The notes below the pieces were generated by a model, which saw nothing but the letters and a program-made list of their open reading frames with translations, searched no databases and was not told the origin of the DNA. Positions 23,770 to 36,137 of a stretch of DNA of 64,000 nt are shown piece after piece. Source of the stretch: Parelaphostrongylus tenuis. Taxonomy: Eukaryota; Nematoda; Chromadorea; Rhabditida; Metastrongylidae. Position 1 is the first letter of the stretch. Every line of letters begins with the position of its first letter. The stretch covers positions 1-64,000 of the forward strand of contig JAHQIW010003643.1 in the NCBI GenBank assembly GCA_019055375.1, read 5' to 3'. The position numbers and the translations under genes are program-made.

Positions 23770-25480
23770 TCTCTCGTAGTAGGTGCAGAGTAAGATGCTG
23801 TCTCCACGGTGTGTCGTGGTCACATCAATGAGATGATCAGTGGATTCTAATGAATAGAGCAATTAGGGAGTTGGCAACTCAACACAGTTATGTTGTTTTC
23901 CGTAACTTAAGAAAAAAAATTTTCTAAGTGCAGGTTTCATTCCGAGTTTTTTCAAAACAATTTCAAAAAAAACCTAAATCCAATCGCGATAAGATAAAAG
24001 CTTGTTTACTATCAGTGAAAATCTGAATTCCTTCTAACTCTCGTTTGAGATGATAAAGCTTATTGTGAGCAGAGAAATTTTCATTGGAATATACTGCCTT
24101 CGAGTAACCTAAGAGGTGGAAATAATGTTTATCAAAAGAAAATTAGAGAGAGTGCTCTCTGGCTCCTGATGAACATTCCTGTAAGAGTAAAGTATGCAAA
24201 GCGTCCCCTTCGATAATACACATCGTCTGCTGGTTTTTACTTCTTATTTATTCTCTCTCTTTTTTTTCTTATTTATCTCTATTTTTTGGTGTGGACGAAT
24301 CGAATTTCGATCTCAGTCCACTTCTCATCAAAGGGGCATTGAAGACTTCGAAGATGATGAAGATGTCGTGGAAATCTCAGCCATTTTTGCCTAATAAACT
24401 GATGAACGTGCAACGTAGAAAGAAGAGAACGCTTTGATAACGTCAATGTTGAGTGCTCAGGTAATGCAATGCCTTCCAACCTTTTTCCATTTCCGATAAG
24501 GGCAAAACAGCTAGCTGACGTTTGGGAAACTGCCTATGAACGGGACGAACAAATATTTTCTACGCTAGGAATCGTCGTGGAAAAGGGCCAGTGCCGATGA
24601 GATAAGGATCAAGCGATCCCAGCTCTAATGCCACCAGTCTTATTCTATTGCCTCTAAGGGAGCGCTGGAATGCGAATCTTAGTCTTAATGCCACCTATCG
24701 CAATGGAGCTCTGTTACAGTTACTTTTATGAATATTCTAAAAACTGCCTTTCGGAATGCACCTAAAAGTTGTTGGCGGTTGCAATGCAGGACAGCTTTGG
24801 CTTAATCAACAAAAGGACTTTTTCCGAGAAAAAAAAAGCCAGGAAGAGAAATAAAACATCATCTAGAATCTAAAAAATCCATGACTAGATAAATAAATTT
24901 CTATGCGAAGCAAAATGATTCTCACTGAATCTCTGGTGTGGTATAGCATTATAAAGCAATCAAAAAACTTTGCATTCAGTCATATAAAAGTCGCTTCTGT
25001 ACTGCAGACAGATTTTGTAATGCAATGTTATGGAGAGCAAGGTGAACGAGAATGATTTATATGCAGCTAGTTTGAGACAATGGTAAGAAAGTATCGAGGA
25101 TCTTCTTGAAACATAAATGAGCGAGATCTTTAGCGTCAATACATGAACTTTTCGACTTAGTATTACCATCAAGAGTTTATTCTTCACATTTTTCTTTGCC
25201 ATAAATTCAGTCGTTTATCCGTCAAATATGTTATGCTAGACATGTCTTGTGGAAAATTATTCTCTAGCCCTTAATAATCAATAAAAACATTTTTTCCAGA
25301 TTTTTTTTCAATGCGCACCAAAAAAATTTGAGCGAAGGCAAGCATCTGTTGATTTATAATCTGAGCTTGAAAAGTACAGAAACCTAGACGACGGATCACA
25401 GAGAAAAATTCATCTGTGGTGGGACCAAGTATGGTGCCTCTACGACTTTTTAGTGAAAGTATGCATACAAAAACTGCTCA
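23770..25480. other. AT-rich non-coding stretch
   Basis: No exon, RNA gene or recognised repeat could be supported here. It is a possible intron of the - strand membrane gene if the exon at 25482 belongs to it. Confidence 0.4.
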
Positions 25481-25481
25481 C

Positions 25482-25593
25482 CATTTACGTGAGGCGAATC
25501 GTCAATTAGAATCGATACACTGTAGAATCGACCCCATACCCATAGAGTACTGGCCACAATCACCATATTTAGCAAGGTGTTGAGGTAGGCACG
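25482..25593 (-). CDS. Isolated exon encoding a hydrophobic segment, possible 5' exon of the 20-kb membrane gene
   Basis: The - strand 112-base open exon runs from a TTTCAG acceptor to a GTGAGC donor. It encodes RAYLNTLLNMVIVAST followed by WVWGRFYSVSIL, a likely TM segment. It enters in phase 0 and leaves in phase 1, so at least one unseen exon is needed before the exon at 20511. Assignment to that gene rests on strand and hydrophobicity only. Confidence 0.45.
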
Positions 25594-26261
25594 CTGAAAG
25601 AAGGCATATCATACAGTAACCCTTAAATTCCAACTTTCATTAAGCATTGATGTAGTCAGTCAATATTCTCTTCTCCTTGGTTAGGTAACGCGAGAATTTA
25701 TAAATTTCCATCACTATGGTTAAGGCTACGGCGGTATCGACTTTATCAGACAGACGCCTTCATCAGAGTCTTTTAAACAGGACACGTTAGGTACACTAAA
25801 ACGATCTGATAAGAAATTGAATTCACCAAAATTCAAACTAATGAATGATTACTGAATGTATAAGGGAAAAGCGAAAAGGGCCTATTATCCAAAGATTCAA
25901 CACTCTCGCAACTAGAGGCACTCATACGCTTGATGAAGAAATCGCGGGAGTAGTCGGTAGGGCACTTATAGGTGTGATTTTCCTAGCGGTGGCTCATTTC
26001 GGTGTACAGGTGTTTTTGACTAGACTAAAAAATCCTAGACTCTTTTGATAGACTTTTCCTACACTAAAATTGATAGCTTATTTAATGCAGATGCTGTGGC
26101 GACCGCCGATCTTGAAGGGACGTCGTATAAATGATTTCCGACTTAATTTCTCATTTCGGAGAGAGGCTGCTACTAATGAAATGATTGTGTCAGTCAGAGA
26201 GATGGTCCGTGGTTTACTGATTTTCAATGGCTACAATGATTCAGAGCATTGTGTGGAGTGG

Positions 26262-26576
26262 GAATGAGAGGATAAAGGATAGAAAGGATAAAGCTCTCAG
26301 TGTTGATCAATCCCTGCGGAACTCATCATGCATTCGCATTCAATTTCTATTTTCGTTCAAGGTAATTTAGTGTACATCTGGCCTTTACAATGACTCGCGC
26401 TGGCCTACCGGTGTATCGAGTCAGTGTTGCTTATTCTCTTGAACAAATCTGCGACGAGTCTGATAGCAATTTACCGATCCCGGGAGGGATGGACGGCTTG
26501 GTGAGGCATAAGTGCAAGATCAAATCATCGACCTGAGTGCGACACAGGGCTCCTTTAACCACTACGCTACCTGCGC
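26262..26576 (-). mobile_element. tRNA-derived SINE family 1
   Basis: On - strand it begins with a GCGCAGGTAGCGTAGTGG-type head (A box), passes a diverged B box, and ends in CTTTATCC repeats near 26270. The whole body matches the copies at 46447 and 49270. Confidence 0.8.
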
Positions 26577-27144
26577 ACTGGAATGAGAGGATACCAACAG
26601 CGACAGATAACCTTGTGTTATTCTTTGCATTGCTCAAAAATTTCTTCAAATGCTGATAGCATATGGTTGCAACATGGACGAGAATTTTGTCTAGACACAA
26701 ATATTGCAATGCGTCAAAAACACAAAAGGGTATTTAGAGGAATATGGAGTATACACAGAGTGGAAGGAGCGTGAAAATTTTTTGAAACGTGGAGAAAACC
26801 AATTCTCGGGAGGAAAATCGAACAAAAAAGATTGGGGATACGCAAAACTTTGCGCAGTGGTTAGTGTGACGTTCATAGGAGTCAAAGTGAGCAAAGCAAA
26901 GAACTAGCAATCGTCCAGTACGCATCAAACGAAGAATTAAGCGTCACTAAAAAGATGTTAAAGAACATCGCTTGGTTTGAACATCGGTATTGGTATTTCG
27001 CTTATGGACGTTTTTTTGCAAGTAGAGGGTGTGAGCAGTTACATACCTATGATATGTTTAGGAATGCACTGAAAGGCTAAAACATTATATTAGTTTCAAA
27101 GAGATATGATAGAGAGATATTAAGAATGAATGGTGAGTAAGCGG

Positions 27145-27250
27145 TGGCCTAGGGGGTGTAGTGGTAGCACGCGTCCCTGGCAAGGATAAAACGCGGGTTC
27201 AACTCCTGTCCGAGGTCAAATTTTTGCTTACCACTCAATTCTCTAAAACA
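27145..27250 (+). mobile_element. tRNA-like sequence, probable SINE family 2 copy
   Basis: About 27149-27220 can fold as a tRNA: acceptor GGCCTAG/CGAGGTC with one mismatch, D arm around GTAGTGGTAG, anticodon loop CTGGCAA, and a T arm with the loop TTCAACT. The anticodon would read GGC, which is not normal for a eukaryotic alanine tRNA, and the anticodon stem is weak. The 3' flank (AAATTTTTGC then ACCACTC) matches SINE family 2 at 28400. A SINE head or tRNA pseudogene is more likely than a working tRNA. Confidence 0.5.
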
Positions 27251-27450
27251 TATCAGGCTATATCAAATTTTAAAGCAAGGTCTTAAAGTAGTCGATTAGA
27301 TGGTAGCTTTATATATGCTTCCGTTACAATCGTAAACCATCGACAATCAATCACTCAGACCGCAACAGTAAATGATTCTTTCATTTTGTCTAGAATGGTG
27401 GATGTTCAGCGCCGATTGCATATTAGCAGAGCTGAGCCGTAGGGCATTGC

Positions 27451-27494
27451 GGTACTGATGAGGCGCGCGAGTAACGCCGAAACGTACGTATACT
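27451..27494 (+). ncRNA. Hammerhead ribozyme, intact core
   Basis: GGTA, CTGATGA, stem II GGCG...CGCC, GAA, palindrome ACGTACGT, cleavage base A, TACT (pairs with GGTA through one wobble). It belongs to the repeat family seen decayed at 15.7-16.3, 34.8, 44.8 and 56.4 kb. Confidence 0.7.
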
Positions 27495-27584
27495 ACTCGA
27501 GGCCATACCAGACTCTTGAAAGGCTCAAAACATTCTGTCAAGTCAGTAGGAAATGATTTGCTCTATCGCTTAGAGGGTATAAAC

Positions 27585-28200
27585 TGCATCATCTCTCGTT
27601 GATCGTCGAGTGACTATGGCGGACACTGGTAAAACTTTGACATTTCCCTGTCGTGTTTGAGAATAGCTCAATGAGTCCTCCTTATTGCAAAGATTCGTAA
27701 GAACATCTTTCCAATCATTAAGAACTTGAGATATACAATCGGTAACGGATCTCACACATCGGTTGTCCTTAGGAAGCGCAACGGGTCTCGTCGATATTAT
27801 CTTCAATAAAGAGCCATGTACAGAAGGGCGTTTCAAATCTTTGATGGTTGACATAGGCCAAAATTCCAAATCCTCTCTCCAATGTGCTAGATATGGGATG
27901 CTCTTAGCACCGACATTTCGACTATATGTTTAAAAATGTCAAGAATCTTTTATCCTGCTTACGTAGCGACCATACTTCTGACCCGTACGTTGGATGCACA
28001 GATAAAAGTTGAGGAAGAGGCGGACACAGAGCCAAATGTTCTCTTCACTGCATCCTCGATGCTCCTGGAAGCTCCACAAGTCACTCGCTTCCTCCTGCTC
28101 AACTCTGGCGCTAAATCGTTTACTGAAGCAATCGAAGATACATATTGCGTACCACCTCCAGAGACGGTCAAGTGGAAAAATGAATTCTGATTAGTCATCA
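27585..28200 (-). pseudogene. RTE-type LINE 3' fragment
   Basis: On - strand, DLAPELSRRKR then SIEDAVKRT near 28080-28140 matches the RTE copy at 40.7 kb. The TTGATCGTCGAGTGACT motif near 27600 matches the 3' part of the 40-kb copy. It is truncated and frame-broken. Confidence 0.7.
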
Positions 28201-28299
28201 ATACCCAATAATTGTCAGCAAAAGTGGGCTCAATGTCGATGCCGACTACCCACATCAGACCGTTGACGGTTGGCTGCCAGCAGATAGACGCGTTGTGTG

Positions 28300-28440
28300 T
28301 GGAAAGAGTGGTGTCAAAAACGGGCGTCAGTAGTGGAACGGTTGGGCACGCGGCACCGGATAGGGTGAAATATAGGTTCGAATCCCAACTTGCGCAAAAT
28401 TTTTTGCACACCACTCTACATCATTGGGTATGATTCGAAA
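28300..28440 (+). mobile_element. tRNA-derived SINE family 2
   Basis: An A-box-like GGAACGGTTGGGCACG and a perfect B box GGTTCGAATCC near 28375 are followed by TTTTTTGCACACCACTCTAC. The 3' block is shared with 14400 and 27230. Confidence 0.7.
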
Positions 28441-28792
28441 GTTTCGCTTGTTTCTTCAACACCACAAGCCCCTTTCTGATCGTAGCAAGGGGGAAACATA
28501 CCTCGATGCGTGTTGAGTGAAATATCATTGCACCGTCTTTTTTTCACCTAATGTTTTGCGTTTTATAAACTTCGTTCCAGAACTTCGATATATTTGCGAC
28601 AGATTTTTTGAGATTTGACTAACCATCACTCATAAGGAAGCAGTAGACTGTTAGGTAAATGGAGAAATTGTTTTAGGTGCCACAATAAATGTTAAATCGG
28701 TACAACTTTTATGTTTTTTGACAAGAGATAGTATTTTCTAGAGTCTTTTTAACGCAAACTGCTAACGAATTTTCTTGTGTTGATCTCATTAC

Positions 28793-29117
28793 TCCATATG
28801 ATCGACTGCTTTTAGAACTTCGTGACAAACATTCAAAATCAATTTTAAAAAAAGGAATGTGTTTATTTGGTACGCCAGGGCCATACACCGGTGTTTCGGA
28901 GGTTTCGGCCTCCTCGTCAGTCACCCCCGCTCCACATTAAGCCCTGCATTGAACCAAGGAGGGAGGCGTATGTGGTGATGGCATAGTGTACAATGACACT
29001 GGTCCATCACCACTGTTCAGTCCATGGATTCGGCTGGTAGACCAAAATTAATCCATATGATCGAGTGTTTTCAAAACCTCGTGATAAACATTCAAAATTA
29101 ATTCCAAAAAAAAAAAG
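28793..29117 (-). mobile_element. Retrozyme-like unit with direct repeats
   Basis: The block CCATATGATCGA...ACATTCAAAAT occurs at 28793 and 29052, about 258 bases apart, with a hammerhead between. It is clearly the same family as 5641-5960 (shared TACACCGGTGTTTCGGAGG and GGAGGCGTATGTGGTGA). Confidence 0.65.
28878..28926 (-). ncRNA. Hammerhead ribozyme, intact core
   Basis: On - strand: GGGTGA, CTGACGA, stem II GGAGG...CCTCC, GAA, ACACCGGTGT, A, TGGCCC. Stem I pairs in five of six positions. It is a relative of the motif at 5690-5734. Confidence 0.7.
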
Positions 29118-29289
29118 AACGTTTTTAGCCTAAACGACACCTCATTACTTTTAGCATTAAATCGTTTGCTTGCATGCGTTATCCCGAAAGTTTTCGAACA
29201 TCTCGTACTCCTGACCCAGACGAATAGAAGGGCTGATGCCCGATATACAGTGCCACTGCCAGCGCGCTAACGGCTCCATTCAAATATGC

Positions 29290-29920
29290 TGTTAGCTCAT
29301 TCCATGAGTTCTGGCACTAAAGCAATAAACACCAAACTTCTTAACCACAAACAATTGAAGTGCATGACTTTGGCGTCATTCAGTTGTGCATTTTCTTGCA
29401 AAGATTCGGATATACAACTTCCTAATACCTGCTTCAAGATGGAGCTGACGTGGGGACAAACTTACTTGCTACTCGTATACGTACTGCTTGTAAGGGGAAA
29501 GCTACTGAAGCGACGTGCAAGATTAACGGAGAAGATTAGGCAAGATTAATACAAGATTAAGACAAAATTAATTGAAGCGATTCTGTGGACGGCCCGAGTG
29601 CGACTAAATCTCCAGACTGTTCTCTTCAGCTTTGAACTTCGCAAACCACTTCCAAGCCGTCCTTTCTGCAACCGTGTCATCAAGCCCCAGGCTCCATCAA
29701 TCTTGCTCGCCGCTTCGTTAACATCTTCCCTTACGCGCCAATCGTGCCAAGAGATTCATTCCCATAACAGCTCCATATTAGACTGAGTATAGGCCAGTTA
29801 TATATTAAAATGTTCGCAAAGAAAGGCTCAATTGGAAATACTAAAATCATGCAAATTCAATCATCTGATTAAAAAATTTACTGTTCATTGCTTAGTGCCA
29901 AAACCTAAAGAACCACCTAA
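29290..29920. mobile_element. Foldback/MITE family F, copy 2 (longest)
   Basis: The left end GAGTTCTGGCACTAAAGCAA and the right end TTGCTTAGTGCCAAAACC are inverted. The internal arm TGTGCATTTTCTTGCAAAG also occurs in the copy at 8715. The centre, about 29550-29700, is unlike the other copies. Confidence 0.7.
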
Positions 29921-30587
29921 AATAAATTATGCAGAGCAGTCTACACTAAATTGTCTGAAATGGGAACGACCCTTGTTTCAAATAGTAACCATTAACCCTT
30001 TCAGAACCCCAGTTGTAGTAGCCACACGCAGTGCAAATCGCCGATTTTTGGCATTTGATTAGGACTTTTTCATCGTTTTGGATAAAAGTCTGGGGTTTTT
30101 TGTAATATTTGATATTTTAGGATTTCTCTACACACTGGTATGCGTTTTTGTGCAAGCATAACGTTTTCTCCTGAAAAGAAAAGCTCTCTTTTACTATAAA
30201 CTAACAGTGATATTGGTATTCTGTCAATCGTAATAAGTTGTACAAAGAATATAATAATATAAATCGATCAGTTTTGATATACTTTACTATAAATAACACC
30301 CAAGAGTTATCCTAGTGACTGGAAACTGGTAAACAATGAACAATATGCCAAAAGAAGCTGTTGCACAATGCATGCTATGCCAGGTCATCGATAATTCTTA
30401 CCATGACTAAGCCTTTATAGCAAAGATTCGTTATTTCTAATAATTCATATATTGATGCACACGAGGAACATGGAAACTTATGGATTACAGAAGATTTCTG
30501 GGCAAGAAGGGTCAGTCGTATTAACTAGTAAGTATAGCAGGCTATCCATTTATGTTCCAGCAAATCCAAATTTTATTTATAGTTTGG

Positions 30588-31690
30588 GTGTTGAGATCGA
30601 TTCCTTCCTAACAATCGAAGTATGAGACTTCAACAATGCGCTGGATTGGCTGCTTTATCATTCACAAAATATTATGATTTCACATTAGCAACAAGCTATA
30701 TTAGCCATTTCGTATTCTCGGTGATGTAATTGCACCTCGTATTGGAGAAGTCATCCGTCTTTCAGCAACTTCTTCCTAGGAATAGATTTCATGTCTCGAC
30801 GTACATTTCAAGACATTATGAGGAATTTGCATTTACCGGCAACACCAAGTGGGGTGCAAAGGACTGACTACACAAAGTCAAAAAGTTCCTAAAACTGTCA
30901 ATAGGAATTGCCAAATCGCATTCAAACCTGGGAAGAATGTATGCATCGACGAATCAATGGTATCTTTTAATGGGAAAAGTGATTTCTTGACAATACCTGC
31001 CCAGCAAGAGACATAGATACGGGGTGAAACTATTGAAATTGTGCAGTTTAGAAGGATACACGTGTAACACGATCCCATACGCTGGTGCAGGCACAACTCC
31101 CAAGCGCGCGGGACGAATTGCAAACAGTATTGTGATGGACCTAATGGAAGGCTTGCTAGATGAGGGCCGACACGTCTACACTGACAATTGGTACACTAGT
31201 GTTGAACTTGCCGAGGCTCTGTCCCAGAACAAAACGCGCTTAATCGAGACGTGCGGAAAGAAAAGGCGATGATTATCTAGGGAATTTATGCAGTAACCAC
31301 TGGAGAAAAGGCAGGCATTAGCCATACAGAACAAGAAAGCAGTGATGGTGCTCAGGCGTAATGACAAGGGAGATATAGTGATGATCTCTACCGCACACAG
31401 TCCCGCCATCAATCCAACGACGAGTAAATATGAGGTCGTGGAGAAGTGCAACAAGCACAAGTTGCTCGTCGATTTCATCGACCAAATGGCTGCCCTATTG
31501 CTCATACACCAGGAAGACATGTAAATGGTGAGCGCATTTTGCTGCGATAGTGGTTCGCAATATCCAAATTCACAGCTCAGGTACATCCGCCTGTCTCCTG
31601 GTGAGGCATATGTGCCTGATGATCTTGAGGAAAATCTACAACGATTTCAAGTATTGGATGTTATAGAAAATTGGCAATACGCGTAAATAG
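30588..31690 (+). pseudogene. piggyBac-type transposase fossil
   Basis: piggyBac transposases cut at TTAA with a DDD triad. The sequence shows CIDESMVSFNGKS (first Asp) near 30940, RYGVKLLKLCSLEGY near 31015, VYTDNWYTSVELAEAL (second Asp) near 31170, and CNKHKLLVDFIDQMA (third Asp region) near 31450-31490. The first and second blocks are in different frames and stops lie between, so it is inactive. Terminal inverted repeats and TTAA borders were not resolved. Confidence 0.8.
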
Positions 31691-32099
31691 TGCCTATGGT
31701 CGAAACAAAGCTAAAGGATAACCACGAGTGCAGTCGATGTAAGCAGTATATTTGTTTACTTCGTTTCAATACTGCTCATTGAAGATGTGTTAAGCGCTTT
31801 CGCTTTCGACAAGTTGGATAATTTAGTTTGCAAAATCATGTCGTATAAGAGACATTTATGAACCGGGAACTGATTATTTTAGGGTTTGATGTTTATTGTT
31901 ATAGAACGCATAATTTGTTCACGGCAACAAGCAAAATTCTGTGCAATGCGGGCAAATGTTTACAGGTACTGATATTTAGGGTGAACTGCTAACGATCGAT
32001 GGTTCTTGTATAATTTGTTGTTTATCGAATAAATATTTCAAGCAAAGGATTGATAACATCAGTGAAAGGTCTGAAAAATTTGGGTGAGAAATATACAGT

Positions 32100-33010
32100 T
32101 TCTTCAGAGAAGTGCTCTACAAATTGATGATTGTGGGCTTTATGAAAGCTTATTCCACTGCTTCATAAAAGTCACACCCAAGCTTCTTGGAAAGTCATGA
32201 ATTAAAAAGAATCCGTTTCAGCTTTACACTGTTGCATATCGTCAAAAAATTAGAAGTAAGAAATGGAGATGCGTTATTTTCCCCTTAGTGTTATCTTGGT
32301 ATTGAAAAGTGGGAGTTTTCAGAACACGTGGACTTTCTCTTTACTAAAAAAGACTTTTATAGAAGACCTTTAGTAACATAACATCCTTTCTGATCATAAA
32401 TCGCCTCTAGGGTACAAATTTTACTATACAATCGCCAAAACACCCACTGCGAAGTTTAAGAGACTAGATGTTCACTTAGGGCATGAAATATAGTCTTAAT
32501 TCCCTTGCTTCAGGGCTCTAAAGAATCACTTGAAAAAGCCAAATTAATAAAATCTACAGTTTTCAAACTATAGGACGATTATCAAAACTCTGCTGTAAGG
32601 CGAGGCATAAACGATAGCGAAGTATGCAAAGCACTCCGAAAGCGAAAAGCAGTTCTTGTTCATCGTTTTATAGCGCTTAAAAAACTTACATTTGCTACTC
32701 AATTCAAGAATAAGTATATATTTAGAATCACCATTTTTCAAGCTATCAAATGATCACTGAAACTTTGGTGAAAATCCTTTGCTTTGTGAAAAGACCTTGT
32801 GAACACGGTGCTAAATTACACTGTACACTCTGAAGGGAAAAACGCGATTTTCTCTTCGCTGCTACAGCTCACTGGAAAAATATTTTCAGAAGCTAAAGAT
32901 ACTATCAGAAGCGCAATTTTCCAGCTATCGAATGGCTATCTAAAGTCCAACGAGAAGTCTATAGTTGAAGAGAAAATCACGAAAATCCTCGTGTACCATG
33001 AGTGGTACAC
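32100..33010. repeat. Dispersed module (family B) remnants
   Basis: A recurring pattern is seen: a GAACAAAG-type start, then CTATCGAATG, then AAATTACACTG or ATTTTACT blocks. It is shared with 35.1-36.0, 42.8, 45.0-45.8 and 59.6-60.6 kb. It also resembles the interior of MITE family A. It is degenerate and has no coding signal. Confidence 0.4.
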
Positions 33011-33889
33011 GAGGTCCCGAAAGGGTTAATTATGTATTTCATCCGGAAAGAGTTAACGTCCTAGGTAAAAGTCAACGGCTATCAGATTGTCCAGATGAAA
33101 TTCCGTTAAGATTCTCGTTTTTATCGGTACAGTACAGTAGATCTGGCAAAGAGATCATTGAAGCAACTCTTAAACGTAAAGCCCTTCTGATCCATCTGAA
33201 TCCAGTTGCCTTTGTTTGCTTTCGACGAAATACTTTGTGCATCAAAATAGAAAAGCGAAAAAAGGTATGTATAAATTTGCACCAATCACAGTAATGATCG
33301 AACTGAGATGTAAAGTCATACGCACGGTTAATCTTGGGTTAGAAGAGTGGCTTCGCCGTAATATGTGTTCTACAAACTGCCTCCCAAAAAGCCTATTTTG
33401 CACCACTACAGTTCACAGAATTTCTATCATCAGTTCATTAGTTTACACAAATCCAGAGCGATATTCAAACAGAGAGAATAATTTCAGGTGTGTTAATAAT
33501 GACTAGTTCTAATGTATATTGCTCTGCGGTAAGGGTGGATCGAATGTTTCGAATTATATACTTATATCAACTATTGAAACACTTCGAGTGGGTAAATTTT
33601 GGTGGCCTAAAAAATCTCTTTGCACATTGAACTGACATAAATCAGCAGTGCGTTTGAAGCATTAAATTGAAAATTGTGCACTTACCACCACCATCTTTCC
33701 TCACCGACGTTGCAACAATAAATATGACAACATGTTATTTCACCAGCTTCAATAGCATACACTCGTGATTAGATTGGTGATATTGATAAGATTATAAAAA
33801 AACGGCATGACACATCATCACATGTAGCGAACGCAACTGAAAATAAGGAACGTACCTTTCGTTTCTGCCGGCTATGACACGTTCAGCGC

Positions 33890-34130
33890 AGCAGTGAATG
33901 TGATGCGCCGCATCACTAGCATTTTCACCTACACGCCATTTGTGCATGAGTAGCAAACGAATTTGTTCCCAACAGAGCTCCATCTTGAAGCAAGTACAGG
34001 CAAGTTACATAGCGAAATGTTCACAAGAAAATAAGCAATTGAATCATACGGAAGTCATGTAAATTCAATACTCCTGGTTAAGATGTTTTGTGTTTATTGC
34101 TCTAGTGCCAAAACTTTTGTAACGCCTAAT
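33890..34130. mobile_element. Foldback/MITE family F, right half
   Basis: The block from GTGCATGAGTAGCAAACG to TTATTGCTCTAGTGCCAAAAC matches the right arms of the copies at 8715 and 50275. The left arm is missing or diverged. Confidence 0.6.
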
Positions 34131-34884
34131 ATTCAACTGCTTATCATCACATATAGGAGACGATGCTCATTTGGGTTGCAAGGAGGGATTTTTGATGATG
34201 TAACTCAGTGCTTCTTTTGATGAGCAAGGAAGAAATTGTTGTTAGCAGGATTTATCGAATACAATTTGATAAGAAAAATTTGCAATAAGAGTTGAGGATG
34301 CTTTGTTGCCTCAGACATGTAACCGTTATGTTGAAAACTGAGGGGCATTCAAAAACATGGGCGTTGTTTTTATCCAAAACACGTTTAAAAAAGCCTCTAC
34401 ATCAATAATCTGTCTTTTCGTGTCGACGAAGTTTGCTTAGAATCAAAATTACACTACATAATGCCAAAAAATTCGCCGCAAAATTGGAACGGCGCATTCA
34501 GAATGCTAAACGTAATCTTCTTTTTATTGGTAGATCGTAGTATAAAATTTTTTAACAGTAAAGCCCAGTATTTTGGTGAAAAATCTCCGTGCGGTGAAAG
34601 GCAAGGAAGCACGAGCACACTTCACACCATGTGACTACATTCCACAGAATTCATAACGAAAGTGATTGTTGGCATATAGGCGTTCTTTCTATTGAAATTC
34701 CGCTTGCAAGTGCGAGTCCACCTAATATTATCTCATCTTTGCTTAGCGATAGAGCCTTCTTAGATGAGTTCGTAGTGATAAGACGAAACCGTCGAAACGT
34801 ACGTATGGCACTAACATGCAGCACCAAACTTAGGAAAGGCTTAGAAGCTCTATTAGAATATATATCGGAAACTTCCTGAAATCA

Positions 34885-35665
34885 AAACCTTACTAGTTAC
34901 TGATTCGATTCGCTTGAACAGCAGCGAGAGAAAAAACTATCCCTTTCGCTGGAAAAAAAATTTTCATCAGAGTGTTAGTAATAATTTGAAAGCACAAATC
35001 TCGTATCACAGCGCTACATGCTCGATATCCCGAAAGGACTTTTTGTAAAGCTGTAGCATTCAAAATAAAATTATGTTTCACACGCCTATGTACTTTTCTT
35101 ATTATTTCGCATATTTCGCTATACAAAACTCTTTCCTTAGACTACTGGTAATTGTACAATAGCTCAAATCTCGGAAAACCTAGAAATTCGTTTGTTTTTC
35201 AAAAATACTTTTTGATGTGCTGTAGATTAAAGGAGAGTTGTGTTCTTAGACGCGTATCCGTCGCAGGACAGAGCTCTTTACTTGAATCATAATTAACCAT
35301 TTGATAGCGTAAGTCTTGACGATTTCAACGCTGTGCTTATTTCTAAAAAAACCGTTTCGCCGATTTGATTGTCGGCTTGCGTGTGACGTATGATTCTGAT
35401 ACTGGAAGATTTTTTCTACATACTCATACGCTTTTCGCGCTTACAGCGAATTAGAGACGTGATAAAAATGAAAGCGCACGGTGGATGTGATATAAAATTT
35501 CATTATGGATACTACACCGCCATAAAAAGGCCTTTTGAAAACAAAAACACTTAGCGCAGTAGCTCGTGATTTAAGCTTTCGAATGATTACCAACATTTTT
35601 ATGAAAAGTTATAGTCTAGCGAAACGGATCGTTTCTTCATTCCCTGCCGGATGACCGAATTAATT
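34885..35665. mobile_element. MITE family A, copy 2
   Basis: The left end TTTCGCTGGA...GTTAGTAATAATTTGAAAGC and the right end AAGCTTTCGAATGATTACC...CGTTTCTTCATTCC are inverted to each other, as in the copy at 17265. Confidence 0.65.
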
Positions 35666-36137
35666 CGTCTCATTGAATAAGTACTAACAAACCCGCTCTG
35701 ACGTCGAAACAATAAGTTAGTTACTTGAAAAACAAAGTATTATCATCGTTCCACTATTAGATCGTACTATGACGACATCTTTCAAAAACTAAGCTTATAT
35801 TCAAATTGGGCATTTCTCAAGCTATCGAATGAATAGAAAACGTAGATAAAATAAGGAAAAATATTATGAAGCACCTCAAAGTATTCTCCTTTCTGCAACG
35901 ACGTGATTTCTCGCCAGAACATAAGAAGTCTTTCAAAAAATTTGGATTCTTTTCACTAAAAAAAAAGATTTCTAGACTTTCTTTTGTCCAGTGTTATCAC
36001 TCAATCATAATAATTTTCGCATTAAACCTAAAATTAACTACTTATGAAGGCTCCACGCGCTTCAATAAAAACTCTGCCGCACGGCGGCAGGCAATCGGTA
36101 AATCGCAGACGATGAACGTGGAACCTAAATATAAAAA

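Noticed and set aside
25735..25780. CTGATGAAGGCG... sequence on - resembling a hammerhead
   Set aside because: The GAAA core is replaced by GATACC and stem II does not close.
27149..27220. Functional tRNA gene
   Set aside because: Weak anticodon stem, an acceptor mismatch and an anticodon (GGC) not normally used. The 3' flank matches a SINE family.
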